NCBI GenBank assembly: GCA_964649265.1
Contig: CAZYPB010000030.1
Location: forward strand, 1-13,592
From: CAZYPB01 sp964649265
Lineage (GTDB): Archaea; Micrarchaeota; Micrarchaeia; Burarchaeales; JAKAKT01
DNA length: 13,592 nt
Direction of reading: 5' to 3'
Shown here: in pieces, positions 1-5,951 of the stretch
Numbering within the stretch: position 1 is the first letter of the stretch
Layout: each line of letters begins with the position of its first letter
Notes under the pieces: model-generated
Told to the model about the DNA's origin: nothing
What the model saw: the letters and a program-made list of their open reading frames with translations, nothing else
The model's database searches: none
Program-made: the position numbers and the translations under genes

Positions 1-43
1 GACTCCGAGTTCATCAGCCACAGCGCGTACGCTCATTCCCTCA
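1..43. repeat. Direct repeat, copy A (43 nt, exact)
   Basis: Positions 1-43 are identical, base for base, to positions 655-697. The block encodes the recognition part of the HTH on the minus strand. Sequence just outside it diverges quickly, including at synonymous sites, so this block is under unusual constraint or was recently homogenised by gene conversion. Confidence 0.9.
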
Positions 44-156
44 AGATACAATTCAAGTGCCAATGAAGCCTGATCTAATGTCAGTGCCCTAGGCCTGCCA
101 GAATTTCTTATAAATAGACTGTCCAAAAATAATTCGCTTTTCAGAATGAACTGATG
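1..156 (-). pseudogene. HTH-domain ORF, tandem copy 1 (cut by window edge)
   Basis: The reverse strand is open for 52 codons from just after a TGA (159-157) to the window edge. It encodes a GRPRAL segment followed by a helix-turn-helix ending MSVRAVADELGV, the layout seen in the DNA-binding domains of resolvase/invertase-type and transposase-type proteins. No ATG lies in this frame ahead of the domain; a TTG occurs in mid-frame. The well-formed ATG with a Shine-Dalgarno motif upstream (220-218) is in a frame displaced by one base, so the gene is either broken or read by frameshifting. A second copy lies at 616-810. Small insertions and deletions between the copies are multiples of three in this frame, which supports past or present coding. 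The end of the protein is outside the window, and its target and role are unknown. Confidence 0.5.
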
Positions 157-220
157 TCAAACTAGTCCTTTCGCAGCTGTTCCTACACCTTTCTATATCT
201 TCTTCTAATCCTACTCCCAT
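89..220 (-). other. Short leader ORF of HTH copy 1 (43 codons)
   Basis: This ORF has the only good translation start of the unit: ATG at 220-218 behind a GGAGGTGGTGAG motif, with a promoter at 279-288. It stops at a TAG formed inside the bases that encode the conserved GRPR segment in the neighbouring frame, so it overlaps the HTH frame by roughly 65 bases. The product resembles nothing I know. Copy 2 has the same arrangement with a similar length (38 residues) and the same +1 phase to the HTH frame. It may be the true N-terminus of a frameshifted protein, a regulatory leader peptide, or non-coding decay. Confidence 0.35.
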
Positions 221-278
221 TCTCACCACCTCCATGGTTTTTTCTAAGGAGTTTTCACATTATTGCAACACTCCTGCT

Positions 279-288
279 ATTTAAAACT
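279..288 (-). promoter_or_regulatory. TATA-like promoter of HTH copy 1
   Basis: The reverse strand reads TAGTTTTAAATAG here, about 60 nt ahead of the ATG at 220. That gives a leader of about 35 nt if transcription starts about 26 nt downstream of the box. The adjoining GTTACATAG is shared with the promoter of copy 2, which supports a real conserved element. Confidence 0.5.
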
Positions 289-295
289 ATGTAAC

Positions 296-312
296 GAAAC
301 AAAAAAAAGAAA
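296..312 (-). terminator. T-rich terminator after the 100-codon ORF
   Basis: On the reverse strand the stop codon of the 313-615 ORF is followed at once by TTTCTTTTTTTTGTTTCG. A run of this kind is the usual intrinsic termination signal in archaea. It separates unit 2 from the promoter of unit 1. Confidence 0.55.
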
Positions 313-615
313 TTAGGAGGCAATGTGGTACACAACATGCACAAGTGCCTCTGCGTATGGCTTCATTTTCTCAGCAAGGACTGCCAGATCCCAAAGAGCA
401 CAGAGAATCTTTGCTTTCAGTCTCTGAACCCTCTCTTTTCTGGTTTCTGGTAATTCAAGTTCCACCGGTTTTTCCTTGGCCTCAGGCATCAGCTTGCACA
501 CGGGCGGTTCCTTTTCCAGTAGTAACTTCCTGAATTCCCTTCTTCTGAAACGCGGAACTGCACTCGGATTCCTCTGTAGTGGTGGCCCTAGTATCATTTG
601 CTCCATGGACAACAC
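313..615 (-). CDS. Hypothetical basic protein, downstream part of HTH unit 2
   Basis: One hundred codons if read from the GTG at 615, or 97 from the ATG at 606. I do not recognise the product. It is rich in Arg, Lys and Glu, has a basic stretch (RFRRREFRKLLLEK) near residues 22-35, a Pro/Glu-rich middle, and a C-terminal segment around ILCALWDLAVLAEKM that looks helical. It lies in exactly the same frame as the HTH of copy 2, separated from it by a single TAG (618-616). The two therefore look like one protein of about 165 residues interrupted by one stop, or a pair of adjacent ORFs. No separate Shine-Dalgarno motif is evident before the GTG. The ORF ends in TAA followed by a T-rich terminator. 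Confidence 0.5.
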   Translation of the reverse strand: MLSMEQMILGPPLQRNPSAVPRFRRREFRKLLLEKEPPVCKLMPEAKEKPVELELPETRKERVQRLKAKILCALWDLAVLAEKMKPYAEALVHVVYHIAS

Positions 616-810
616 CTATTCTCCCTTCACTAGCCTCCAAACACACATGTGCGAGACTCCGAGTTCATCAGCCACAGCGCGTACGCTCATTCCCTCAGTA
701 AAGTACAATTCAAGCGCCAGGCCTTCTTGTTCTTTGCTGAGTGCCCTAGGCCTTCCGGGTTTTTTGTTTATGCCTTCTGAAGAAAAAGAGCTTTCTATAA
801 AGCGATGTGC
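616..810 (-). pseudogene. HTH-domain ORF, tandem copy 2
   Basis: Open for 64 codons after a TGA at 813-811 and ending in TAG. It encodes GRPRALSKEQ, then LALELYFTEGMS, then RAVADELGVSHMCVWRLVKG, a complete helix-turn-helix with the turn at the DELGVS position. It aligns with copy 1 across its length, with only in-frame length differences such as one extra residue before the EGMS motif. As in copy 1, no ATG precedes the domain in this frame. The frame continues past the TAG directly into the 100-codon ORF. It may be a relic of a transposon or phage regulator, or an active gene needing recoding; nothing here shows a transposase catalytic domain. Confidence 0.5.
655..697. repeat. Direct repeat, copy B (43 nt, exact)
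   Basis: Exact second copy of positions 1-43, inside HTH copy 2. The two copies are in the same orientation, 654 nt apart. Shorter shared blocks in the flanks (around 221-233 and 863-875, and 279-295 and 914-930) show that whole units, including promoter and ribosome-binding site, were duplicated. Confidence 0.9.
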
Positions 811-862
811 TCATATTTCCATTACTTATGTTCCAATTCTCCACACCTTCTCCTTTATCCAT
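746..862 (-). other. Short leader ORF of HTH copy 2 (38 codons)
   Basis: ATG at 862-860 follows GGGGAGGTGGTGAG, a strong archaeal ribosome-binding site, and a TATA box sits at about 911-921. The reading frame is offset by +1 from the HTH frame and ends in a TAG within the GRPR codons, as in copy 1. The 12-nt length difference between the two copies over this stretch keeps the phase. The product is basic toward its end and unrecognised. Confidence 0.35.
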
Positions 863-910
863 TCTCACCACCTCCCCTATTAGGGATTCGAGAATATTGG
901 GTGCCTTTGA

Positions 911-921
911 ATTATATAAAA
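911..921 (-). promoter_or_regulatory. TATA-like promoter of HTH copy 2
   Basis: The reverse strand reads GTTTTATATAATTC, a good archaeal TATA box, about 55 nt ahead of the ATG at 862, giving a leader of about 28 nt. The preceding GTTACATA is shared with copy 1. It lies between the stop of the 63-residue gene and the HTH unit. Confidence 0.55.
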
Positions 922-938
922 CTATGTAACAAAATTAC

Positions 939-1130
939 TCATTCATTCGGGAAAACAAGAAGTCTCAGACTACCTATCCCCATGGAATAGAATTCCTTTC
1001 CATTTTTGGATGTTTTTCTCCACATTCCCCCTATATTTCTGTATTTTGTCTCCCCATCGGGACCTCTTTCAGCCTGCACCACTCTGAAGTCAGGTTTATC
1101 TCCTTTTTCCTTATTCTCTTCATATTCCAT
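939..1130 (-). CDS. Small conserved-looking hypothetical protein (63 aa)
   Basis: A complete small ORF with ATG at 1130 and a GGTGAT ribosome-binding motif three bases upstream. The N-terminal 12 residues are charged. The rest (residues 14-63) has the pattern RVVQAERGPDG, then a GGMWRKTSKNG turn, then a closing strand RLLVFPNE. That looks like a compact all-beta protein resembling small DUF736-like proteins of archaea and bacteria, but this resemblance is from memory only. It has no signal peptide or membrane segment and no catalytic motif I can see. It is transcribed away from the transglutaminase-like gene and toward the HTH units. Function unknown. Confidence 0.65.
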   Translation of the reverse strand: MEYEENKEKGDKPDFRVVQAERGPDGETKYRNIGGMWRKTSKNGKEFYSMGIGSLRLLVFPNE

Positions 1131-1163
1131 AAAATCACCACTCTTTTATTTGAGATTTTAGCA

Positions 1164-1172
1164 CTTAAAAGG
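1164..1172 (-). promoter_or_regulatory. Possible TATA box for the 63-aa gene
   Basis: The reverse strand reads CCCTTTTAAGTG about 38 nt before the ATG at 1130, predicting a short leader of about 10 nt that just holds the GGTGAT motif. It is a weaker match than the plus-strand box at 1214. Confidence 0.35.
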
Positions 1173-1213
1173 GAAAACAGACCGGTTTTCCACTGCCTGA
1201 CAACCTCGATAGG

Positions 1214-1221
1214 TTTATAAA
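1214..1221 (+). promoter_or_regulatory. TATA box for leaderless transglutaminase-like gene
   Basis: TTTATAAA, centred about 29 nt ahead of the ATG at 1246 and preceded by GATAGG, so the transcript should start at or next to the start codon. This spacing chooses ATG 1246 over the in-frame GTG at 1234, which would lie upstream of the transcript start. Confidence 0.6.
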
Positions 1222-1245
1222 CGCCCGAAGATAGTGATTATTGTT

Positions 1246-1872
1246 ATGATAGACCTTCCATTCAAAAAAAAGGAAGAGAAGCAGGAAAACAGTTGCGAAG
1301 AGATAGAGGAGAGCCACGAGAAATGCAAATCAAAGCTGAATTTACTAAAGCTCATAATAGAGCGCTACAGGGAACAGATAGAGATGGGAGAGACAAAGAC
1401 AATACCAGACCTAAGAAACCTCGTGGACCCGAATAACAAGGCAATACAGCAAGTAAAGGAGACAATAACAAATGATTTCCACCCTTACATCTATGAGAAG
1501 GACTTCCAGAGTGCTGCTGATAAGGCATTCAGTTTTCTTAAGGAAGAAATAGGCGATGAGGCTCTACCAGTAGATTTCTGGCTTCTTCCAGAGGAGGTTC
1601 TGGAACTTAAGGTTGCAGATGAGATGGACAAGGCCATATTCCTATGCTCGCTGTTAATTGCACTTGATAACGAGACTGCAAAGGTTGTTGTAGAAACTAA
1701 TGGAGAGAGACATGCACTTGTTTTGTACGAATTCAATGGAACCTACCATCTAATGGATCCAGTCCATGATCTGAGGATTTCCGGTACAAAAGAGGAGATA
1801 CTGGAGAAAGTAAAGAGAGGGGACAGCAGACCCTCTTATGAGTTCAACAACAAGGGATACGAGGAATGGTAA
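1246..1872 (+). CDS. Transglutaminase-like (papain-fold) protein
   Basis: A 208-residue soluble protein with no signal peptide. Residues 1-50 are very charged with a Cys pair (C17, C27) and probable coiled-coil character. Residues 107-172 match the transglutaminase-like core: KAIFLCSLLIAL holds the presumed nucleophile Cys134, ERHALVLYEFNG holds His156 on the first strand, and YHLMDPVHD holds Asp171, giving the Cys-His-Asp order of the superfamily. Members act as cysteine proteases, amidases or cross-linkers, and the substrate cannot be told from this sequence. The start is set by the promoter spacing, and no ribosome-binding site is needed for a leaderless message. It stands alone, with its own promoter upstream and another promoter for the next operon downstream. 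Family call fairly sure; activity inferred. Confidence 0.65.
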   Translation: MIDLPFKKKEEKQENSCEEIEESHEKCKSKLNLLKLIIERYREQIEMGETKTIPDLRNLVDPNNKAIQQVKETITNDFHPYIYEKDFQSAADKAFSFLKEEIGDEALPVDFWLLPEEVLELKVADEMDKAIFLCSLLIALDNETAKVVVETNGERHALVLYEFNGTYHLMDPVHDLRISGTKEEILEKVKRGDSRPSYEFNNKGYEEW

Positions 1873-1895
1873 CCTCCATAAACGCGTATAATAAG

Positions 1896-1905
1896 CCTTT
1901 TATAC
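1896..1905 (+). promoter_or_regulatory. TATA box for the ferredoxin-reductase operon
   Basis: CCTTTTATAC, with a second candidate GTTTATACC at 1908-1916. Either would start transcription near 1925-1940, ahead of the GGGAGGT ribosome-binding site (1937-1943) of the ferredoxin gene; the first leaves that site within the message. Confidence 0.5.
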
Positions 1906-1950
1906 TGGTTTATACCATAATTACTCCTTAACCCTAGGGAGGTATGCTGC

Positions 1951-2124
1951 ATGATAGAAGTAAACAAAAGCAAATGCGCCTATTGTGGGGCTTGTGTCGG
2001 TGTCTGCCCAGTTAATGCACTAACGCTCAAAGACATAGAGATAGTATGTAATGAGAAATGTACCTCGTGCGGGATATGTATGAATGCCTGTCCCCTGAAT
2101 GCCATAAAGATTAAAGAGAAGTGA
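1951..2124 (+). CDS. Ferredoxin, 2x[4Fe-4S]
   Basis: A 57-residue ferredoxin of bacterial type. Two full cluster motifs are visible: CAYCGACVGVCP (Cys9, 12, 15, 19) and CTSCGICMNACP (Cys37, 40, 43, 47), with an additional Cys at 33. ATG follows GGGAGGT with 7 nt spacing. Four bases separate its stop from the geranylgeranyl reductase start, so the two are surely co-transcribed and probably coupled. In Methanosarcina acetivorans a neighbouring ferredoxin is known to feed electrons to geranylgeranyl reductase for complete saturation of archaeal lipids, and the same partnership is inferred here. Confidence 0.93.
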   Translation: MIEVNKSKCAYCGACVGVCPVNALTLKDIEIVCNEKCTSCGICMNACPLNAIKIKEK

Positions 2125-2128
2125 TCAT

Positions 2129-3319
2129 ATGGAGAAATACGATGTTATTGTAGTGGGCGCAGGCCCATGCGGAAGCACAGCTGCAAAGGAAGCAGCAAAA
2201 GCGGGTTCTAATGTCCTAATTATAGAGAGAAAAAAAGAGATAGGTGTTCCGGTTAGGTGCGGAGAAGGACTTGGAGGTCACTGGTTAAGTGAACTAGAGA
2301 AGGAATGTGATTTAAAGTTCAGCAAAAAGGCAGTTTCCACTGAAATAGAAGGAGCACTTGTTGTATCTCCTGATCTAAAAAGTGACATAGTTGTAAAATC
2401 AGAACACACAACGGGAGTTGTTTTCGACAGAAAGGTTTTCGACAGGGAGATTGCACTTGATGCTGGAAGAGCTGGTGCAGACATAATAATCAAATCAGAG
2501 GTAACTGGAGTTCTGAAGGAGAATGGGAAAGTAACTGGTGTCGAAGTAGAGACAGATGGAGAGAAAGTAAAATACAACGCGGATGTTGTAATAGCTGCAG
2601 ATGGAGGAGAGTCATCTGTCTCGCGTATGGCTGGAATTAACTCTGTTTCAACACTCTACGATACTGATTTCGGGGTTGAATACGAGATGGTCAATGTGGA
2701 CTGCAGAGGCCTTATTGAAGTATACTTCGGAGATGCACACGCGCCAAGAGGCTATGCCTGGGTGTTCCCAAAAGGCAAGGATGTTGCAAATGTTGGTTTG
2801 GGAATAGGTGGAAAAGAGAAGGGCCACGCAATAGCATACCTAAACAAATTCCTTAAGTTGGAACGATTTAAGAATGCAAAACCAGTTGCACTCAAAGCAG
2901 GAATAATCCCAGTGGGTGCACCAATGCAGAATATTGTTTCAGATGGATTCATGGTTGCTGGAACAGCAGCACACCAGGTGGATCCTATACATGGGGGAGG
3001 AATAGGGCTTGCAATAGAAGCAGGAGCAATGGCTGGAAAGGTTGCTGCGAAATGCTCTCAGGCAGGTAACTGTTCCAAAGAACCACTATCCGAATACGAG
3101 AGACAATGGAGGGACAAAAGAGAGAAGAAACTCCTTAAAAGACTCAAACTAAGAAAGGCTCTTGAAAAACTGAATGATGATGATCTCAATGTAGTGATTC
3201 ATACATTACAACAAGAGGATATAGACAAGCTCCTCAAGGGGGAGTTTGTTCCTGTTGCAAAGAAAGTCCTATCAAAAAGACCACAGCTCCTAAGAGCAGT
3301 TGGAGCAGTGTTAAAGTGA
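2129..3319 (+). CDS. Geranylgeranyl reductase family (digeranylgeranylglycerophospholipid reductase)
   Basis: A 396-residue flavoprotein that saturates the isoprenoid chains of archaeal membrane lipids, using reduced flavin. N-terminal FAD-binding motif GAGPCG at residues 10-15 after YDVIVV, then the family signature PVRCGEG (residues 41-47) with the conserved Cys44. AADGGES (156-162) is the second flavin motif, YAWVFPKG (209-216) is the family substrate-side motif, and DPIHGGGIG (285-293) contacts FAD. The C-terminal 80 residues are charged and helical. Length is normal for the archaeal enzyme. The start at 2129 sits behind GTGATC overlapping the ferredoxin stop. The next gene begins 4 nt after its stop. 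Family membership is very clear; phospholipid rather than free-pyrophosphate substrate is inferred from the archaeal context. Confidence 0.92.
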   Translation: MEKYDVIVVGAGPCGSTAAKEAAKAGSNVLIIERKKEIGVPVRCGEGLGGHWLSELEKECDLKFSKKAVSTEIEGALVVSPDLKSDIVVKSEHTTGVVFDRKVFDREIALDAGRAGADIIIKSEVTGVLKENGKVTGVEVETDGEKVKYNADVVIAADGGESSVSRMAGINSVSTLYDTDFGVEYEMVNVDCRGLIEVYFGDAHAPRGYAWVFPKGKDVANVGLGIGGKEKGHAIAYLNKFLKLERFKNAKPVALKAGIIPVGAPMQNIVSDGFMVAGTAAHQVDPIHGGGIGLAIEAGAMAGKVAAKCSQAGNCSKEPLSEYERQWRDKREKKLLKRLKLRKALEKLNDDDLNVVIHTLQQEDIDKLLKGEFVPVAKKVLSKRPQLLRAVGAVLK

Positions 3320-3323
3320 ACAG

Positions 3324-4259
3324 ATGGAAAAACCAGATAAGAAAATAAAGTTTGTTTGGATCGGGGAAGCCTTTTTTTACGTAGTGTTCACAATATTCTT
3401 TGCACTAGGACTCATGGCTTACCTGTCATATTTTCTCAAGATAAATCTTCTCTCGGGAGTATCAAATGAGGCCCTTTTTGGAGGGATATCTCTTGGAGTG
3501 ATAATGGTATTCTCAGTAATATCCTCCATCTGGGCTTCACTAAGATACAAGCAATATGGGTACATACTGGGAGAAGAGAACTTGGCTATTCAGGACGGAT
3601 TTCTAATGTCCCAGAACCATGTGGTTCCATATACTAAAATAGAAAAAGCACGAGTTGCAAATGGGGGTGTGCTTGGTTTCTTCAACCGCCTAGTTGGTCT
3701 GTCCACCGTTGCAATTGTAACAAATGATCAAGAGCCAATGGTTTTTCACATCCAAGGAGTATCAAAACCAGATACACTCATAGGGACAGTTATGAATGTT
3801 TCAAGATTTGGCCAGGATTCAGAGGAAGAGGAAATGGGGTTATTGAAGGAGATAGATGCTGTTAGGAAAGCCGAGAAGCAGGAAAGAGAATACAGGCAGC
3901 ACCCCGGATATGCTCCACCAGCACAACCAACAGTTCCAAAGGTTCCCACGCATGCAGTTGTGAATGGGATCCCGGGGAAAAATACACTAAAGAACATGGT
4001 TGAGGCAAATCTTAATCCAGCAGGGCCTGTGAGAGAACAGACATACTTAGATTTATCTGCAACAGGGACACTCGGCGTTTCATGTTCTTTGGGCTGTCAG
4101 CCAGCTGATGAGATGATAATAATATCAACAAACAGGAAACCAGCCCCGAAGAAACAGATGCCAAAGGAGAAAAAGCCAAAGCAAGGAAAAACAAATATCA
4201 AGGGACTTTTCTCAAAGCGAAAGGATAAAAAGACTATTGACGACATAATAGAGCAATAA
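3324..4259 (+). CDS. Membrane protein with bacterial PH domain (DUF304-like) and long basic tail
   Basis: 311 residues. Two membrane segments near residues 14-37 and 51-71 are followed by a bacterial-type PH (DUF304/YdbT-like) domain over about 76-161: the strand YGYILGEENLAIQDG, then PYTKIEKARV, then GLSTVAIVTNDQEP. After an acidic linker (SEEEE near 167-170) comes a Pro-rich stretch (PPAQPTVPKVP) and a long Lys-rich tail ending DDIIEQ. A small cysteine motif, VSCSLGC (252-258), lies in the tail. Such proteins sit in the membrane with the PH domain in the cytoplasm; no enzymatic role is established. Start at 3324 is behind GTGA of the reductase stop. The tail from about residue 160 is not part of the family core and I do not recognise it. 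Position between a lipid reductase and membrane-quality-control genes fits a membrane role. Confidence 0.75.
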   Translation: MEKPDKKIKFVWIGEAFFYVVFTIFFALGLMAYLSYFLKINLLSGVSNEALFGGISLGVIMVFSVISSIWASLRYKQYGYILGEENLAIQDGFLMSQNHVVPYTKIEKARVANGGVLGFFNRLVGLSTVAIVTNDQEPMVFHIQGVSKPDTLIGTVMNVSRFGQDSEEEEMGLLKEIDAVRKAEKQEREYRQHPGYAPPAQPTVPKVPTHAVVNGIPGKNTLKNMVEANLNPAGPVREQTYLDLSATGTLGVSCSLGCQPADEMIIISTNRKPAPKKQMPKEKKPKQGKTNIKGLFSKRKDKKTIDDIIEQ

Positions 4260-4271
4260 AGAGGGGTTTCT

Positions 4272-4439
4272 ATGGAATTAAACAGATTTGAAAAAGCTAG
4301 AGTTATTGGTGCAAGAGCACTCCAGCTAAGCCTTGGCGCACCTCCATTGATAGAAATAGGTCCAAACATGTTTGGTCCAGTTGACATAGCGTTCATGGAG
4401 TTCGGGAAGGACATAATCCCACTTACCGTTAAACGATAG
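4272..4439 (+). CDS. rpoK: DNA-directed RNA polymerase subunit K (Rpb6/omega family)
   Basis: A 55-residue gene easily missed because of its size. It carries the family hallmarks: FEKARVIGARALQLSLGAPP at residues 6-25 and the close FGKDIIPLTVKR, ending exactly where archaeal RpoK proteins end. RpoK clamps the largest subunit in RNA polymerase assembly. ATG is preceded by GAGGGG (4261-4266), and the gene begins 12 nt after the PH-domain gene. Its TAG stop shares a base with the GGAGGT site of lemA. Finding it inside a membrane-protein operon is odd, since in other archaea it often lies with ribosomal or other polymerase genes. Length and sequence make the call secure. Confidence 0.93.
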   Translation: MELNRFEKARVIGARALQLSLGAPPLIEIGPNMFGPVDIAFMEFGKDIIPLTVKR

Positions 4440-4451
4440 GAGGTCGGTTCT

Positions 4452-5021
4452 TTGATTGAATATTTAGCCCTGGGTTTCGTTGTTTTATTTTTTGCAATTG
4501 CAGCGTATGTTGTTTTTACATACAACTCTTTTGTTACTTTAAACAGCAGGATAAATAATGCTGAATCTCAGATAGATGTCCAGCTTAGAAGGAGATTCGA
4601 CCTTATACCAAATCTTGTCAACACAGTGAAGGGATATGCCAAGCACGAGAAGCAGACATTCGAGAACGTTACAAAGGCTCGTTCTCAGATGGGCAATGCA
4701 ATTGATTCTGGGGATGTTAAGAAGAAAGCAGATGCAAACAATATGCTTACGGGGGCCCTGAAATCCCTGTTTGCAGTTGCTGAGAGCTACCCTGAGTTAA
4801 AGGCAAACGAGAATTTCAAACTTCTACAGGAGGAGCTTGCTGGAACTGAGAGCAAAGTGGCATACTCGCGCCAATTCTACAACGATAATGTAATGAGCTT
4901 CAACATAAAGGCCCAGTCCTTTCCATCAAACATAATAGCCTCGATGTTCAACTTCGGCAAAAGGGAATATTTCGAGATTGCTGACGAGAAGGCGCGCGGA
5001 CCTGTGAAAGTTGAATTCTAA
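4452..5021 (+). CDS. lemA: LemA family membrane protein
   Basis: 189 residues: an N-terminal membrane anchor (residues 4-24) with a short outer tip, then a helical-bundle LemA domain carrying the family signature NSRINNAESQIDVQLRRR and FDLIPNLVNTVKGY near residues 30-60, and the closing segment YNDNVMSFNIKAQSFPS near 143-159. The start is TTG, chosen because GGAGGT (4439-4444) lies 7 nt ahead and no in-frame ATG precedes the membrane segment. LemA proteins have no proven biochemical activity. Pairing with htpX directly downstream is a recurrent arrangement in bacteria and archaea, pointing to a shared membrane-stress role. Confidence 0.93.
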   Translation: MIEYLALGFVVLFFAIAAYVVFTYNSFVTLNSRINNAESQIDVQLRRRFDLIPNLVNTVKGYAKHEKQTFENVTKARSQMGNAIDSGDVKKKADANNMLTGALKSLFAVAESYPELKANENFKLLQEELAGTESKVAYSRQFYNDNVMSFNIKAQSFPSNIIASMFNFGKREYFEIADEKARGPVKVEF

Positions 5022-5035
5022 AGCGGGCGGCGTTT

Positions 5036-5947
5036 ATGGCACAGCTTTACGACCAGATAACTAGCAATAAGAGGAAATCAATACTTCTCATGGTTCTATT
5101 CCTTTTTTTCACAGTCATTGTTTCATTCATATTTGTTGAGGCAATAGGAATAATGATGGGGTCAGAGGTTCTAGGGTTTGTACTATTTCCTGTTTTCATA
5201 ATTGTGGCAACTGTCTCAACAGTTGGAAGCTATTACTACAGCGACAAAGTAGTTCTAAGAATATCTGGGGCAAAACCTGCAGACAAGAAAGAATACCCGC
5301 ACCTGGTAAATACGGTTGAAGGTATAGCAATAGCCGCCGGCCTACCAGTTCCAAAGATATATGTAATAGAAGACCCAGCACCGAATGCATTTGCAACAGG
5401 CAGAGATCCCCAGCACTCAGCAGTTGCGTTCACAACAGGATTACTAAAGAAGATGGACAGGTATGAGCTTGAGGGAGTGATAGCGCACGAGATGTCACAC
5501 ATTAAGAACTTCGACATAAGGCTTGCGACACTTGCAGTTGTAATGGTGGGGTTCATAGCAATATTGAGTGAGTTCATGCTCAGATTCGGTTTCTTCAGCT
5601 TTGGAGGAAGAGGAAGGAGAGGCGGAGGAAGTTCAGGGAGCATAATTGTTGTTCTCGCACTGGTATTAGCAATATTGGCCCCAATCTCCGCTCAGCTTGT
5701 AAGACTTGCTATTTCAAGAAACCGGGAATATCTTGCAGATGCAACAGCAGCTCTTCTAACAAGAAACCCAGACGGCCTAGCAAGTGCGCTGTCAAAGATC
5801 TCCAGCGATAATAATAAGGTAATGAATGCAACTGATGCAACTGCATCGCTTTACATATCAAATCCATTGAAAGGGAAGATGCTAACCGGACTTTTCTCAA
5901 CACATCCACCTATAGAGAACAGGATAAAAAAACTCAAGGCGATGTAA
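5036..5947 (+). CDS. htpX: Membrane zinc metalloprotease HtpX
   Basis: 303 residues, M48 family. Two membrane segments near 15-38 and 43-65, the protease domain with NAFATGR (117-123), the zinc motif HEMSH (His151, Glu152, His155), a further hydrophobic pair around 163-182 and 202-222 split by a Gly/Arg-rich loop (GGRGRRGGG), then NREYLADA giving the third zinc ligand Glu231, and FSTHPPIENRI near the end. HtpX degrades damaged membrane proteins at the cytoplasmic face. The ribosome-binding site is poor (GGGCGGCG at about 5024-5031); translation may depend on coupling with lemA, 14 nt upstream. It is the last gene of the operon; its stop is only 4 nt from that of the convergent dehydrogenase gene. 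Confidence 0.93.
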   Translation: MAQLYDQITSNKRKSILLMVLFLFFTVIVSFIFVEAIGIMMGSEVLGFVLFPVFIIVATVSTVGSYYYSDKVVLRISGAKPADKKEYPHLVNTVEGIAIAAGLPVPKIYVIEDPAPNAFATGRDPQHSAVAFTTGLLKKMDRYELEGVIAHEMSHIKNFDIRLATLAVVMVGFIAILSEFMLRFGFFSFGGRGRRGGGSSGSIIVVLALVLAILAPISAQLVRLAISRNREYLADATAALLTRNPDGLASALSKISSDNNKVMNATDATASLYISNPLKGKMLTGLFSTHPPIENRIKKLKAM

Positions 5948-5951
5948 CAAC

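Noticed and set aside
476..883. 135-codon plus-strand ORF across the HTH region
   Set aside because: It is antisense to the HTH copy whose in-frame indels show coding on the minus strand, and its Ser/His-rich product resembles nothing.
1..1130. Complete insertion sequence
   Set aside because: No DDE or HUH catalytic domain, terminal inverted repeats or target duplication can be seen; only HTH-like pieces and promoters are repeated.
4097..4525. 142-codon minus-strand ORF over rpoK and the start of lemA
   Set aside because: It lies antisense to three well-supported genes, has no ribosome-binding site or family resemblance, and its length reflects codon bias of the opposite strand.
5236..5643. 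135-codon minus-strand ORF inside htpX
   Set aside because: Antisense to the conserved protease domain; low-complexity Leu/Pro composition is typical of a shadow frame.
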